A DNA stretch of 64,000 nt from Pseudomonas putida. GTDB taxonomy: Bacteria; Pseudomonadota; Gammaproteobacteria; Pseudomonadales; Pseudomonadaceae. This document shows, one piece after another, positions 17,113 to 25,951 of the stretch (position 1 is the first letter of the stretch; each line of letters begins with the position of its first letter). A program made the translations under genes and the position numbers. The stretch covers positions 1 through 64,000 of the forward strand of contig NZ_JANHKS010000027.1 of assembly GCF_028682175.1 (NCBI RefSeq). The letters run 5' to 3'. The notes beneath the pieces are model-generated. The model was not told where the DNA came from, did not search any database, and saw only the letters and a program-made list of their open reading frames with translations.

Positions 17113-18078
17113 ATGGAAACTCCACTTTCCACTTCTGGAAACGTGCCACCCCAACCGGGCTATCGCCCACCCATTTCCTTAAGCGGGATGGACTTCAAAC
17201 TGCTGCGAGTGTTTCAGGCGGTGGTCGAGGCCGGCGGCTTCAGCGCCGCGCAGAACGAGCTGAACGTGGGGCTCGCCGCGATCAGCAAACAGATTTCGGA
17301 CCTTGAAATCCGCATCGGCATGCGGCTGTGTACCCGGGGCCGGGAAGGGTTTCATCTGACCGAAGAAGGCAAGCTGGTCTATCAGGCCGCCATCGAACTA
17401 TTTGCCTCGGTGGACACTTTCCGCGACCGCATAAGTTCGGCGCAGAACGAACTGATCGGAGACTTGAGTATCGGCGTTATCGACAACACGATGTCCGATA
17501 AAAGTTCGCCCTTAATAACATCGCTTCGAACAATGCACGATGAAGCGCCCAAAGTAAGACTGCGCCTGCATGCTTCGCAACTTGATGAAATCGAACGCGG
17601 GGTGGTCGAAGGTCGGCTGACCGTCGGGATCGTGCCGGTCTACCAGCGCCGCGAAGAGTTCGACTATTTCGAGTTGTACGAAGAACATGCCCACGCCTAC
17701 TGCGCCGAGGGGCATCCGCTGTTCGACGCCGACGACCAGGCGCTAGACGTCGACAGCCTGCGCCACCATCAGGTCATCAACCACCGTTACGCAATCCACC
17801 GGGACAAGGCCAGTTTCGTCAACTACGACAGCCAGTCAGCGTCCGCTTCACAGGTCGAAGCCGTGGCGATCCTGATCCTGACAGGACGCTTCATCGGCTT
17901 CCTCCCGGAGCACTACGCCCGAAACCTGGTTCGCGACGGCCAACTACGCGCCCTGCGCCCGGACCTCATCCACCTGCGCACCCCCTTCAACCTCATCCTG
18001 CGCCACAACGCCCCACGCAGCCCGCTGGTCAAAGCGTTCGCACAGGCGTTGGGGGTGGATTTGAAGCGGGAGGTGTAG
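17113..18078 (+). CDS. LysR-family transcriptional regulator
   Basis: This is a 321-residue LysR-type regulator. The N-terminal helix-turn-helix is LLRVFQAVVEAGGFSAAQNELNVGLAAISKQI (about 30-61), preceded by a 25-residue extension. A two-lobed effector domain follows. It is divergent from the amino-acid-type ABC importer and is the obvious candidate regulator. The nearest Shine-Dalgarno-like GAGG is 12 nt from the ATG, so an internal start at GMDFKLL (Met about 26) is possible and would give the more usual LysR length. Confidence 0.88.
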   Translation: METPLSTSGNVPPQPGYRPPISLSGMDFKLLRVFQAVVEAGGFSAAQNELNVGLAAISKQISDLEIRIGMRLCTRGREGFHLTEEGKLVYQAAIELFASVDTFRDRISSAQNELIGDLSIGVIDNTMSDKSSPLITSLRTMHDEAPKVRLRLHASQLDEIERGVVEGRLTVGIVPVYQRREEFDYFELYEEHAHAYCAEGHPLFDADDQALDVDSLRHHQVINHRYAIHRDKASFVNYDSQSASASQVEAVAILILTGRFIGFLPEHYARNLVRDGQLRALRPDLIHLRTPFNLILRHNAPRSPLVKAFAQALGVDLKREV

Positions 18079-18130
18079 GCGCGGTCGAGTTCGCTCGCTG
18101 TGCGGGAGCTTGCCTGCAAAGCGTCGGCAA

Positions 18131-18433
18131 TCAGGCGATAGCTGCAAATGTCAGCCCGGTTGCGTGGACAACCCGGCGCATTGTTTTCAAGGTTGGATTG
18201 CCGCTTGGGGCGAGTGCCCGACGCAGGCTTTCACGGGAGAGCCCGGTTTTCTCTGCTATCACGGCCAGGCCGCCGCGTGCTTCAACCACATGCCTCAAGG
18301 CTGACAGAAAGGCAGACTCACCGCCTTCCTGGTCCAACTCCTCGAACGCGATCCGGAGATATTCCGCCGCGAATTGTGGATCATCCCGAATCATCGCAAT
18401 GACTGTATCGTCGTGATCACGTGATCTGGTCAT
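18131..18433 (-). CDS. HigA-like addiction-module antidote protein (no toxin partner)
   Basis: This 100-residue helix-turn-helix protein is of the HI1420-type antidote family. It has an N-terminal D..AAEYLRIAFEEL segment, then FLSALRHVVEARGGLAVIAEKTGLSRESLRRAL and GNPTLKTMRRVVHATGL, the usual C-terminal motif. Family members normally follow a small RelE/HigB-like toxin gene. Here the upstream 190 bp (18434-18627) contain no such ORF, only a REPIN, so it is an orphan. The start at 18433 has GGAG 7 nt upstream. It may now serve only as a transcriptional repressor or have lost its role. Confidence 0.78.
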   Translation of the reverse strand: MTRSRDHDDTVIAMIRDDPQFAAEYLRIAFEELDQEGGESAFLSALRHVVEARGGLAVIAEKTGLSRESLRRALAPSGNPTLKTMRRVVHATGLTFAAIA

Positions 18434-18543
18434 GGCTTTCTCCGTTGGGTGAGGTGGTTGGTACATCCCATGTTTACCCGCTAGATGTGAATTGATCGGA
18501 CGCTATGACCGAGAGCCTAGTGGTGGCAATTTGGTTGCCTATG

Positions 18544-18613
18544 CCCGTAGCAGCATGGCTTGCCAGCGGGAGCGATCTTGAAAACGCCCCGCTGGCAAGC
18601 CGTGCTGCTACAG
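18544..18613. repeat. short-spacer REPIN, CGTAGCAGCACGGCTTGCCGGCGGG family
   Basis: Inverted arms at 18544-18570 and 18587-18612 are separated by only about 16 nt. It lies immediately after the HAD phosphatase stop codon. Confidence 0.85.
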
Positions 18614-18627
18614 GAATGTGGGCGCCC

Positions 18628-19320
18628 TCAGCGGCCATACCCCGGCAAGCCCCAGTCTTCCAGCGGAAACTCAGCCAGCGACCCCAGCATCAGGTCGGCG
18701 TGGGCGTACTGCTCGGCGGGCATGTTCGAGCCCGGCACGGCTACGGCGTACATTCCGGCTGTCTTGGCGGCTGTCACGCCAAAGGGCGAGTCCTCGAACA
18801 CCAGGCAATCGGCAGGATCTACGCCCAGATTGCGCGCGGCGACCAGGAAGATGTCCGGCGCAGGCTTGGCGGCGGTCACGTCCTGGTGGTCAGCCGTCAC
18901 CACGTGCCTGAACAGCTCGAACCAGGAACGGTGGTTGCTCGTCTTCACGTGGAAGTAGTGCAGCGAGGAACTGGTGCCCACGGCAATCGGAATGTTGTGC
19001 TCGGCCAGATGACGCACCAGCGCTTCGGCGCCGTGCATCGGCTGGGCGTGAGGGAAGCGCTCGTCGAGCATGGGCTGGCGCACGGTGAGAAATTCGTCTG
19101 CAGACATCGGCAATTCAAGCGCGCCGATCACGTATTCGGCGAAGTCCTGCGAGCCGCGGCCGATGGAGTGCTGTTTGACGGACCAGTCGAAGGTCTTGCC
19201 GTGCCAGTTGGCGATGGTGTTGGTCACTTCGGTGTAGATGCCCTCGGTGTCCAGCAGCAGGCCGTCCATGTCGAAGATCACCGCCTTGATCGGTCCCTTG
19301 GGCTTGCGCGTGTCGCTCAT
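18628..19320 (-). CDS. HAD-family phosphatase (GS1/HDHD1-like)
   Basis: This 230-residue HAD hydrolase has motif I DMDGLLLDTE (nucleophile D17, acid/base D19), motif II in VGTSSS, Lys in AAKPAPDIF and motif IV FEDSPFGVTAAKTAGM. The closest characterised relatives are the pseudouridine-5'-phosphatase (HDHD1) and beta-phosphoglucomutase-type HADs, acting on phosphosugars or nucleotides. The substrate is not determined. It is divergent from the DUF945 gene with a 178-bp shared promoter region. Confidence 0.88.
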   Translation of the reverse strand: MSDTRKPKGPIKAVIFDMDGLLLDTEGIYTEVTNTIANWHGKTFDWSVKQHSIGRGSQDFAEYVIGALELPMSADEFLTVRQPMLDERFPHAQPMHGAEALVRHLAEHNIPIAVGTSSSLHYFHVKTSNHRSWFELFRHVVTADHQDVTAAKPAPDIFLVAARNLGVDPADCLVFEDSPFGVTAAKTAGMYAVAVPGSNMPAEQYAHADLMLGSLAEFPLEDWGLPGYGR

Positions 19321-19498
19321 CTCATCGATCCCTTATCGCAGATTGAAACCCAGCCTAACGCTGGTGCAAGGGCCATGGCTAGGCGCAACGACTGCAAAAT
19401 ACCCTCGGCAGGTGCTAACCTCGGCGCAGGTCTCGCCGCCCTTCGGGGTCAGGGAAGACACGATTTCTTTTCAAGAACGGACATCTTCGAGCCAATAC

Positions 19499-20986
19499 AT
19501 GAATAAATCAGCCAAATTTGCCGTAGGCATCGTCGTGGTTGCAGGCGCTGTCATCACCGCAGGCGCCTGGTACACAGGGACGCGTCTTGAGGGCGTGCTC
19601 GGTGATGCGGTTGCCCAGGCCAATCAGCAGATGCAGGCTGCGCTTGTCGGCCACCAGGGCAGCGGGAGCGTGCAACTGGTTTCCCTGGAACGCCACTTCT
19701 TCACCAGCACCGCGCATTACAAGCTTACTTTCCAGACGCCAAAACTCAACGACGGCCAGCCGGTCGTGTTGCTGTTCGTGGATAACATCGAGCACGGCCC
19801 GTTTCCATGGAGCCGCGTGAAATCCCTGCAACTGGTGCCGGCAATGGCCGCCAGCAACACGCAGTTGGAGAAGAACCTCTACGCCGAAAAATGGTTCGCC
19901 ATGACGGGCGACCAGCCGCCGCTGACCGGGCATTTCAGCATGGGCTACGACCGCGCCACCAAAGGGCGCGTCGAGGTGCGACCGTTCCAGTTCAGCAACC
20001 AGCAAGGCTCGTTCAGCTTCTCTGGCTTTACCCTCAATGCCACTGGCAGCGCCGATGGCGAGAAGCTTGAAGCCAACGGCCTGTTGGGTAGCCTGGACGT
20101 GACCGCCACCTCCGAAGAGGGCCCGGTCAAACTGAGCCTGCGCGATCTGACGTTCAACACCGGTGGCACCAAAGGCAAGTCCGGCTTCTATCTGGGCCAC
20201 AGCGATGCGAAGGCAAGCTCGGCGATGTTCGAAGCTGCCGGTCGCCCGCCGATCGAGTTCAAGAACTTCGTCAACACCAGCCTCTTGCAGGAAGTCGAAG
20301 GCAACCTGAACGCCCAGGTGAGCTACGACATCGGCACGATCAACGTCGATGGCAAGGAGATCGGCTCTGCGCGGATGCTCTGGAAATTCGCCAACTTCGA
20401 CATCGACTCAACCAAGGCCCTGCTGAAGATCTACCAGGAAAAAGTCCAGCCGCAGGCCCAGGCCGCAGCGGCGATGGGCGAATCCTATACGCCACATTTG
20501 AGCGCAGCGGACCAGGCGCTGGTGCAGGCTGAAGTCGGCAAGCTGCTGGCCGCCAAACCCCATATCGAGCTGGAAAAGCTGTCCCTCAAGACCGCAAGCG
20601 GCGAAAGCCATTTCAGCCTGGCGATGGACCTGGCCAACCCGACTTCCCTCGACCAGCCTGGCGCGCAACTGCTCAAGCAACTGCTGACCCAACTGGACGC
20701 CAGGCTGGTGCTGTCCAAGCCGATGATTCAGGACCTGGCCGCGCTGCAGGCCAAATCTGCCGGCCAGACCGACCCCGCCGCCATCGCGCAGCACGCCCAA
20801 GGCACGGCCGAATCGGTCGGTGGCATGGCGGTGATGCTGCAAGTGGGCAAGGTCGAAGGCGACAACATCGTCTCCAATCTGCATTACGCCGATGATGTGG
20901 TGGATTTCAACGGCGTGAAGATGAGCGCCCAGCAATTTGCCGCCGCGATGATGGGTAAAGTGGTCATGCTCAACGGCGGGCAATGA
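19499..20986 (+). CDS. DUF945 family protein (YdgA-like)
   Basis: This 495-residue protein belongs to the DUF945/YdgA family, whose molecular role is not established. An N-terminal membrane anchor (about 5-24, VGIVVVAGAVITAGAWYTG) is followed by a long periplasmic region rich in beta strands, with no catalytic signature I can recognise. The start at ATG 19499 puts the anchor at the very N-terminus, as in E. coli YdgA, and gives the usual length of about 500 residues. It is monocistronic and converges on the APS kinase gene, with only 7 bp between the two stops. Confidence 0.85.
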   Translation: MNKSAKFAVGIVVVAGAVITAGAWYTGTRLEGVLGDAVAQANQQMQAALVGHQGSGSVQLVSLERHFFTSTAHYKLTFQTPKLNDGQPVVLLFVDNIEHGPFPWSRVKSLQLVPAMAASNTQLEKNLYAEKWFAMTGDQPPLTGHFSMGYDRATKGRVEVRPFQFSNQQGSFSFSGFTLNATGSADGEKLEANGLLGSLDVTATSEEGPVKLSLRDLTFNTGGTKGKSGFYLGHSDAKASSAMFEAAGRPPIEFKNFVNTSLLQEVEGNLNAQVSYDIGTINVDGKEIGSARMLWKFANFDIDSTKALLKIYQEKVQPQAQAAAAMGESYTPHLSAADQALVQAEVGKLLAAKPHIELEKLSLKTASGESHFSLAMDLANPTSLDQPGAQLLKQLLTQLDARLVLSKPMIQDLAALQAKSAGQTDPAAIAQHAQGTAESVGGMAVMLQVGKVEGDNIVSNLHYADDVVDFNGVKMSAQQFAAAMMGKVVMLNGGQ

Positions 20987-20993
20987 ACCACCG

Positions 20994-21638
20994 TTATCTT
21001 GCCAGCGCGTGTGAGCCGGTGAACGCGCGGTAAGCACTTGGCGGCCGGGTTTCGAGCAGTTGCGCAAGCAGTTGGTCGATGAACTGGTCGCCGTTTTCCA
21101 CGCTGGTATCGACTACGTACTCCGGCTCGATCGGCGGCTCGTAAGGGCTGTCGATGCCGGTGAAGTTGCGGATCCGTCCTTCGCGCACAGCCTTGTACAG
21201 CCCCTTCGCATCGCGGCGCATGCATTCGCTCAGCGGCGTGTTGACGTGCACCTCGATGAACTGCCCCTCGGCGAAATGCTGGCGACAGGCATCGCGGTCT
21301 TCGCGATACGGCGAAATCGCCGAAACGATCACGATCAGCCCCGCGTCCACCATGAGCTTCGCGACCTCGCCGATGCGCCGGACATTTTCCCGACGGCTCT
21401 GCTCGCACATGCCCAGATCCTGGCACAGGCCCCGACGCAGGCGATCTCCGTCAAGCAGGTAACTGTGCAGGCCGTGGGCGACGAGTGTCTGGTCCAGCCG
21501 GTTTCCCAGGGTGGTCTTGCCGGCCCCGGACAGCCCCGTGAACCAGATGCAGCAGGCGCGCTGGCGCTTGAGCGATTCACGCTCGTCCTGGCCCACGGAC
21601 AGGGGCGAGGCGATGATGGTCGGACGTGGCTCAATCAT
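20994..21638 (-). CDS. cysC: stand-alone adenylylsulfate (APS) kinase
   Basis: This 214-residue kinase converts adenylylsulfate and ATP to PAPS. It shows the P-loop GLSGAGKTT (about 35-43), DGDRLRRGLCQDLG, the helix SRRENVRRIGEVAKLMVDAG and the lid-region motif in AKGLYKAVREGRI. In pseudomonads the assimilatory enzyme is usually the fused CysNC, so a separate short kinase is notable. Its ATG overlaps the stop of the upstream sulfotransferase gene by 8 bp. It therefore very likely makes PAPS for that enzyme and not for cysteine synthesis. The start at 21638 fits the overlap; longer readings run into the sulfotransferase gene in another frame. Confidence 0.9.
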   Translation of the reverse strand: MIEPRPTIIASPLSVGQDERESLKRQRACCIWFTGLSGAGKTTLGNRLDQTLVAHGLHSYLLDGDRLRRGLCQDLGMCEQSRRENVRRIGEVAKLMVDAGLIVIVSAISPYREDRDACRQHFAEGQFIEVHVNTPLSECMRRDAKGLYKAVREGRIRNFTGIDSPYEPPIEPEYVVDTSVENGDQFIDQLLAQLLETRPPSAYRAFTGSHALAR

Positions 21639-22326
21639 AGGAAAACAACTCGTAGTCTCGGGCGTAGACCTCGCGGATTCGCTTGCGCGAGGCGTCGGAA
21701 CACAGGCCGGCGGTCTGATAGCGCGGGCCGGGCGAGCGGTTGAGGTGGCGCAGTTGAGCGCTGATATCCAAGTGCTCGCAGAGGGCGGCGAAATCCGACT
21801 CCAGGTGTTCCTGGCGGCCAATGAAATCGACGGCGATCTGGCCCATGCTGTTTTGCAGAAAATGATATTGCGGCGCGAAATGTATTTGTTTCGATACGTT
21901 TTCCGGATGCAGCCAGCCATCCACGAATGCGTCGAAGCGCGAATAACGGCTGACCAACTCGTAAGCCGCTCTATCCCGGGGCTGCGGATTTTGCAGTAAG
22001 TAACGATAAGCCGACAGTGCTCGATGTAATGGATCGCGTACAAAGCCAAACTTGAAGTATTGCTCATAGCGGTCTTTGAACTGCTTCTCATACCAGTACA
22101 ACGGCAGATGACCGGTGGGCGTGTCGCCAAATATCGACATCGCCACGCTGCTGCCAGCGCACTTGGGGACGTGGATGAAAATGCATTCGAAATGGTCGAA
22201 AGCCTCGGGAAACCGGGCCTTGCGCGACAGCGTCTTGTTGACCACCTGGCGGTCGACGACAGAAAGCCGCTCCAGCAGAAACTCGCGGTGGCTCTTTGGA
22301 AACAACTTCCAGAGTAGGTGATTCAT
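21631..22326 (-). CDS. PAPS-dependent sulfotransferase (sulfotransferase family 2)
   Basis: This 231-residue enzyme is predicted to transfer sulfate from PAPS to an unidentified acceptor, probably a carbohydrate hydroxyl as for other family-2 members (inference). The 5'-phosphosulfate-binding loop is PKCAGSSV (54-61, after FIHV). The 3'-phosphate motif is RDPLHRALSAYR (97-108). There is no signal peptide or obvious membrane helix, so it acts in the cytoplasm. It is the first gene of a two-gene operon with a dedicated APS kinase. The coding sequence and its 5' region are more A+T-rich than the flanks, which suggests horizontal acquisition. Confidence 0.87.
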   Translation of the reverse strand: MNHLLWKLFPKSHREFLLERLSVVDRQVVNKTLSRKARFPEAFDHFECIFIHVPKCAGSSVAMSIFGDTPTGHLPLYWYEKQFKDRYEQYFKFGFVRDPLHRALSAYRYLLQNPQPRDRAAYELVSRYSRFDAFVDGWLHPENVSKQIHFAPQYHFLQNSMGQIAVDFIGRQEHLESDFAALCEHLDISAQLRHLNRSPGPRYQTAGLCSDASRKRIREVYARDYELFSYD

Positions 22327-22550
22327 GAGAGGTGACCTGTAACGAGGTATGTAGCGAATTTCAGGTTACAGGCAGTTATAACGGGCGGGGCGAACTTTGC
22401 AAATACTTTACGTAAGTGGGAAGTTCAACTGATGAATGTATAGCTTGTATGGTTGTTGTTACATGTTCCTGTTTTGGGTTTTGTAACATGCACTAACTGG
22501 CTGTTTTCCTTACTGTTAAAAAGTATCTGTTTTGTGAATCACCGCTCACC
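22327..22550. promoter_or_regulatory. A+T-rich promoter region of the sulfotransferase operon
   Basis: No gene is seen. An inverted repeat TGTTACA (22457-22463)/TGTAACA (22482-22488) and long A+T tracts stand out against the G+C-rich surroundings. The promoter for the minus-strand sulfotransferase-cysC operon should lie here. Confidence 0.4.
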
Positions 22551-22641
22551 TTGTAGGAGCGCGCTTGCCCGCGACCGCGATCTGCCTGTGCCAAATGTGT
22601 TGAATGACACGACGCAATCGCGGGCAAGCGCGCTCCTACAG
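22551..22641. repeat. REPIN, GTAGGAGCGCGCTTGCCCGCGAT family
   Basis: Inverted arms at 22552-22574 and 22617-22639 are separated by about 42 nt. It sits 3 bp past the stop of the J-protein gene. It is the last REPIN until 39.9 kb. Confidence 0.9.
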
Positions 22642-22643
22642 GC

Positions 22644-24251
22644 TTACCGAGTGAACCAGACCTGAAATTCCGGATAGGTCAGCGCCTTGTACGCCGTAAA
22701 CACCAGCACCACCGCGGCAAATATCAGCGGCCCGCGTTTCACCCTGGCAAACCGCTCACCGATCTTCTCGCGCAGCGCCGCATATGCCTTCGGATAGCGT
22801 CCGGGCGAGGCAAATATCCACAGCAGCATAAGCACTGCAAAGCACCCCGATGCCCACGCCCCCACTTGCGAACCGATGTAGCTCGCAAGCGCCAGCGGCA
22901 CGCCGTGACGAATCACCAGCGCCTGGCACCCAGGCCAGCTCAGCCAATCCGGCAGCAACCGGCTGCTCAGCCACTCGTCCTGAGGTTGCAGGGCGGTCGC
23001 GACCGGCCCCCAGATGCGCATGACGAACATGCACACCGCAGTCATCAGCACCGGGTACACACCCAAGAGTGCCGCGACATCCGCAAACGAGGTCGGCCGC
23101 GACAGCATGTGCTGCGGCAGGGTGCAGGTCAGCGCCATGAGTATCCAGCCAATCCACAGCCAGCGGCGCACGTGAACCGGGCGCGTGTGCAATTCACGCC
23201 AGCCTTGCAGGTCGGCATTGGGGAAATGCTCCAGCAGGTCCGGGAAGCGATGGCTCAACTTGCTGCACAACAGCTCGCAGGCTTCCCACAGATCGGCATT
23301 GCCGTTGCGCACCAGGTGCACACGCTCGGCATTGCTGGCGGGTGGGTCGAGCACCAGTACGGCGGCCTGCTCATCGGTGCGGGTCGAGCCACGGATCAGG
23401 CTGCGCTGAAGCTGCTTGAGGTACTCCTGTTTCTCGCAACGCTCGATCAGGCCGTGCCAGATGAAATCGGGCTGCGGTGTCGTGCGGCTGTTGATGTCCC
23501 AGCCAAACAAGGTGCAGATCCGGTCGAACAGCGATGGCGACCAGCCCTGGGTGTTGTGCAGAAACACCAGCATCCAGCGATACAACTGCTGGCGGCGCTC
23601 CAGGGCATTGAGCCACGGCTGGCGGCTCAAGGTTTCGATGGCACCGAACAGACCACGCTCGTCGCCCTTGGCCAGCGACGCCTCGAAGCCCTCGCGCTGG
23701 TCGTCCAGCAAGGCTTCGGTCAGCCAGCCTTCCTGATCGGGGTTGATGGGCGTGGTTTGCCAGGGCGTCAGCCAGTGCAGGTGCGCAATACCCGCCTGCA
23801 GCAGGGGAATATTGGCCTTGGGGTCCTGCAGGCAACGGTTGAGCAACGCCTGCTGGAACGGTGCCGCGCAGCCTTGCTCCTGGGCTTGCAGATACTGTTG
23901 CTGCAGGTTGCTGTCGGTCGTGTGGCTGGCCAGCTCCAGTGCCAGCTTGGCGGCGAGCTCCGAAGACGTCGGGCCCCAATCGGTCAGCGCGGGCTGCTCG
24001 GCACTCATCTGCTGCGGCGCGATTTCAGGCTCGTCGCTGATCGAGGAAGTCTCGACCTCAACGTACTCTTCCTCGTCTTCGTACTCGCGCATCCGCGCCC
24101 AGTTCAGCGCATGTTCATAGGCTTCGCGCAGGCGCTGAAACGCCTGCGGATCGTCGTCCGGACGATTGACCTTCAACAGCCTGGCGTACTGACGCTTGAT
24201 GCTGCGCTCGTCAGCATCGCGGTCCAGTTCAAGAACGCTCCAATGATCCAT
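22644..24251 (-). CDS. membrane J-domain protein paired with HscC
   Basis: This 535-residue protein has an N-terminal J-domain (about 1-60) whose signature HPD is replaced by R30-P31-D32 (KVNRPDDDP). An acidic linker (about 65-100) and a long helical region follow. Three or four hydrophobic helices occupy roughly 360-530 (for example WIGWILMAL and AVVLVFTAY), so it should sit in the inner membrane with the J-domain inside. It follows hscC by 5 bp. In E. coli, HscC works with the membrane J-proteins DjlB/DjlC, so it is probably HscC's co-chaperone. Whether RPD still stimulates ATPase activity is open. The start at 24251 was chosen over GTG 24263, which would sit on top of the GGGGAG ribosome-binding site. 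Confidence 0.82.
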   Translation of the reverse strand: MDHWSVLELDRDADERSIKRQYARLLKVNRPDDDPQAFQRLREAYEHALNWARMREYEDEEEYVEVETSSISDEPEIAPQQMSAEQPALTDWGPTSSELAAKLALELASHTTDSNLQQQYLQAQEQGCAAPFQQALLNRCLQDPKANIPLLQAGIAHLHWLTPWQTTPINPDQEGWLTEALLDDQREGFEASLAKGDERGLFGAIETLSRQPWLNALERRQQLYRWMLVFLHNTQGWSPSLFDRICTLFGWDINSRTTPQPDFIWHGLIERCEKQEYLKQLQRSLIRGSTRTDEQAAVLVLDPPASNAERVHLVRNGNADLWEACELLCSKLSHRFPDLLEHFPNADLQGWRELHTRPVHVRRWLWIGWILMALTCTLPQHMLSRPTSFADVAALLGVYPVLMTAVCMFVMRIWGPVATALQPQDEWLSSRLLPDWLSWPGCQALVIRHGVPLALASYIGSQVGAWASGCFAVLMLLWIFASPGRYPKAYAALREKIGERFARVKRGPLIFAAVVLVFTAYKALTYPEFQVWFTR

Positions 24252-24256
24252 CTGGC

Positions 24257-25951
24257 TTACCACTCCCCGCGTTCGAACCGGTCCACCTGCTCGACCAGAC
24301 GCTTGCGCACCTCGCCGATCTGGCGTTCATCCTGAGTTTCCAGCACCTGCTGGAACTGGCTGGCCCACATGCCGATCAACTCGCGGGCATCACCCAGGTA
24401 TTCCTGATACAGCCGCTCCAGACGCGCCACCATGTGGGTGTTCACCTGCTGCTCGCGTGGATGGATCTTCAAGGACTCCAGCACCTTGAGCCGCTCCTGT
24501 ATCTCGGCGGCAGACAGCACGCCGGGGTTGTTCTCGATGACCAGCGTGTGCGCCTCGCCGGTCATGGGGATGCGCACGTCGGCTTCCAGGATGCCGTTGC
24601 TGTCGTAGGTGAAACGCACGTCGATCTCGACCTCGCCCGCTTTGTGCGGCGGCACCTGGATTTCCAGTTCGCCCAGCGCGATGTTGTCCTTCACCAGCCG
24701 GCTTTCACCCTGGAAAATATTCACGATCACGTGGCGCTGGTTGTCCTGCAGGGTGTTCACCGTTTTCACCCGGCTCACCGGCACCACGCTGTTGCGCTCG
24801 ATGATCGGCAGGTAATGGCCTGCCTCCTGAACCTTGCCCATGGTGCGCGACACTTCGATGCCCAGCGTGTAAGGGCAGACATCCGTCAGCACCACTTCTT
24901 CCAGCGCCGAGTCCCGAGCCTTGAGCGCCGCTTGAATCGCCGCGCCCTGGGCCACCACCTCGTCGGGGTTGAGGGTGATGGACGGGAAGCGGCCAAACAG
25001 ACTGGCCGTCAGCTTACGAATCAGCGGCATGCGCGTGGTGCCGCCCACCAGCAGGATTTCGTCCAGATCCGCGACGCGAATACGCGCGTCCCGCAGCGCA
25101 CGCTCGATGGGCGCGCGCAGGCGGTCCAGCAGCGGCGTGTAGAGCTTGATCAACTGATCCTGAGTGATGCTCTGGCGCCATTCGCAGTCAGCGTGACGCA
25201 GCACGAAATCGACGCTCGCCTCCTGGCCCAGCGCCTTGCGCACCCGCTCCGCCTCGCGGCGCAGCGCCTGCTTGACCGAGTGAATGGTCGGGAACGCCGT
25301 CTCGCCCTTGTGCAGCGAAACGAAATGCTCCATCAGCAACTGATCGAAATCCTCGCCGCCCAGGAAGTTATCCCCCGCGCTGGCGCGCACCTCCATCACA
25401 CCCTCGAACAACTCCAGAATCGACACGTCGAAGGTGCCGCCGCCCAGGTCGAACACCAGAAAGGACGTCTCGCCTTCCTTCTGATGCAGCCCGTAGGCCA
25501 GGGCCGCCGCCGTGGGTTCGTTGATCAGCTTGTCGACCTTCAGCCCCGCCAGCTCACCGGCTACCCGCGTCGCCTTGCGCTGCGCATCGCTGAAATACGC
25601 CGGCACACTGATGACCGCCTCCGTCACCGGTTCGCCAAAGGCGCGCTCCACGTCTGCCTTCAGACTCTTGAGCACCAGCGCCGACAACTCCTCCGGCCGA
25701 TAACTGCGCGCACCCAGCTTCACCTCATGAGCACTGCCCATGTGCCGCTTGAACAGCGCCGTAGTCGTATCCGGATGCGTCTGCAAACGCTCGCGAGCGG
25801 CTTTGCCCACCAGCACATGCCCCTCGTCATCCAGCCCGACGACACTAGGCGTCAACAACTCCCCCAGCGCATTGCTGACCAGTTGCGTGGCGCCATCGCG
25901 CCAGACGGCGACCAGGCTGTTGGTGGTACCAAGATCTATACCGACGATCAT
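24257..25951 (-). CDS. hscC: Hsp70-family chaperone HscC
   Basis: This 564-residue Hsp70 is shorter than DnaK (about 638) and lacks most of the C-terminal lid, as is typical of HscC. The ATPase domain has GIDLGTTNSLVAVW at the start, VPAYFSDAQRKATRVAGELAGL, NEPTAAALAYG and the phosphate motif FDLGGGTFDVS. The substrate-binding domain starts with TDVCPYTLGIEV. HscC acts with DjlB/DjlC-type J-proteins, not DnaJ, and the next gene encodes a J-protein. The ATG is preceded by AGGAG at 11 nt. It is divergent from the hipB remnant locus. Confidence 0.92.
   Translation of the reverse strand: MIVGIDLGTTNSLVAVWRDGATQLVSNALGELLTPSVVGLDDEGHVLVGKAARERLQTHPDTTTALFKRHMGSAHEVKLGARSYRPEELSALVLKSLKADVERAFGEPVTEAVISVPAYFSDAQRKATRVAGELAGLKVDKLINEPTAAALAYGLHQKEGETSFLVFDLGGGTFDVSILELFEGVMEVRASAGDNFLGGEDFDQLLMEHFVSLHKGETAFPTIHSVKQALRREAERVRKALGQEASVDFVLRHADCEWRQSITQDQLIKLYTPLLDRLRAPIERALRDARIRVADLDEILLVGGTTRMPLIRKLTASLFGRFPSITLNPDEVVAQGAAIQAALKARDSALEEVVLTDVCPYTLGIEVSRTMGKVQEAGHYLPIIERNSVVPVSRVKTVNTLQDNQRHVIVNIFQGESRLVKDNIALGELEIQVPPHKAGEVEIDVRFTYDSNGILEADVRIPMTGEAHTLVIENNPGVLSAAEIQERLKVLESLKIHPREQQVNTHMVARLERLYQEYLGDARELIGMWASQFQQVLETQDERQIGEVRKRLVEQVDRFERGEW

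Noticed and set aside
18078..18125. GTTCGCTCGCTGTGCGGGAGCTTGCCTGC after the LysR gene as a REP element
   Set aside because: It resembles a degenerate REP arm but lacks a full core and a partner; too weak to call.
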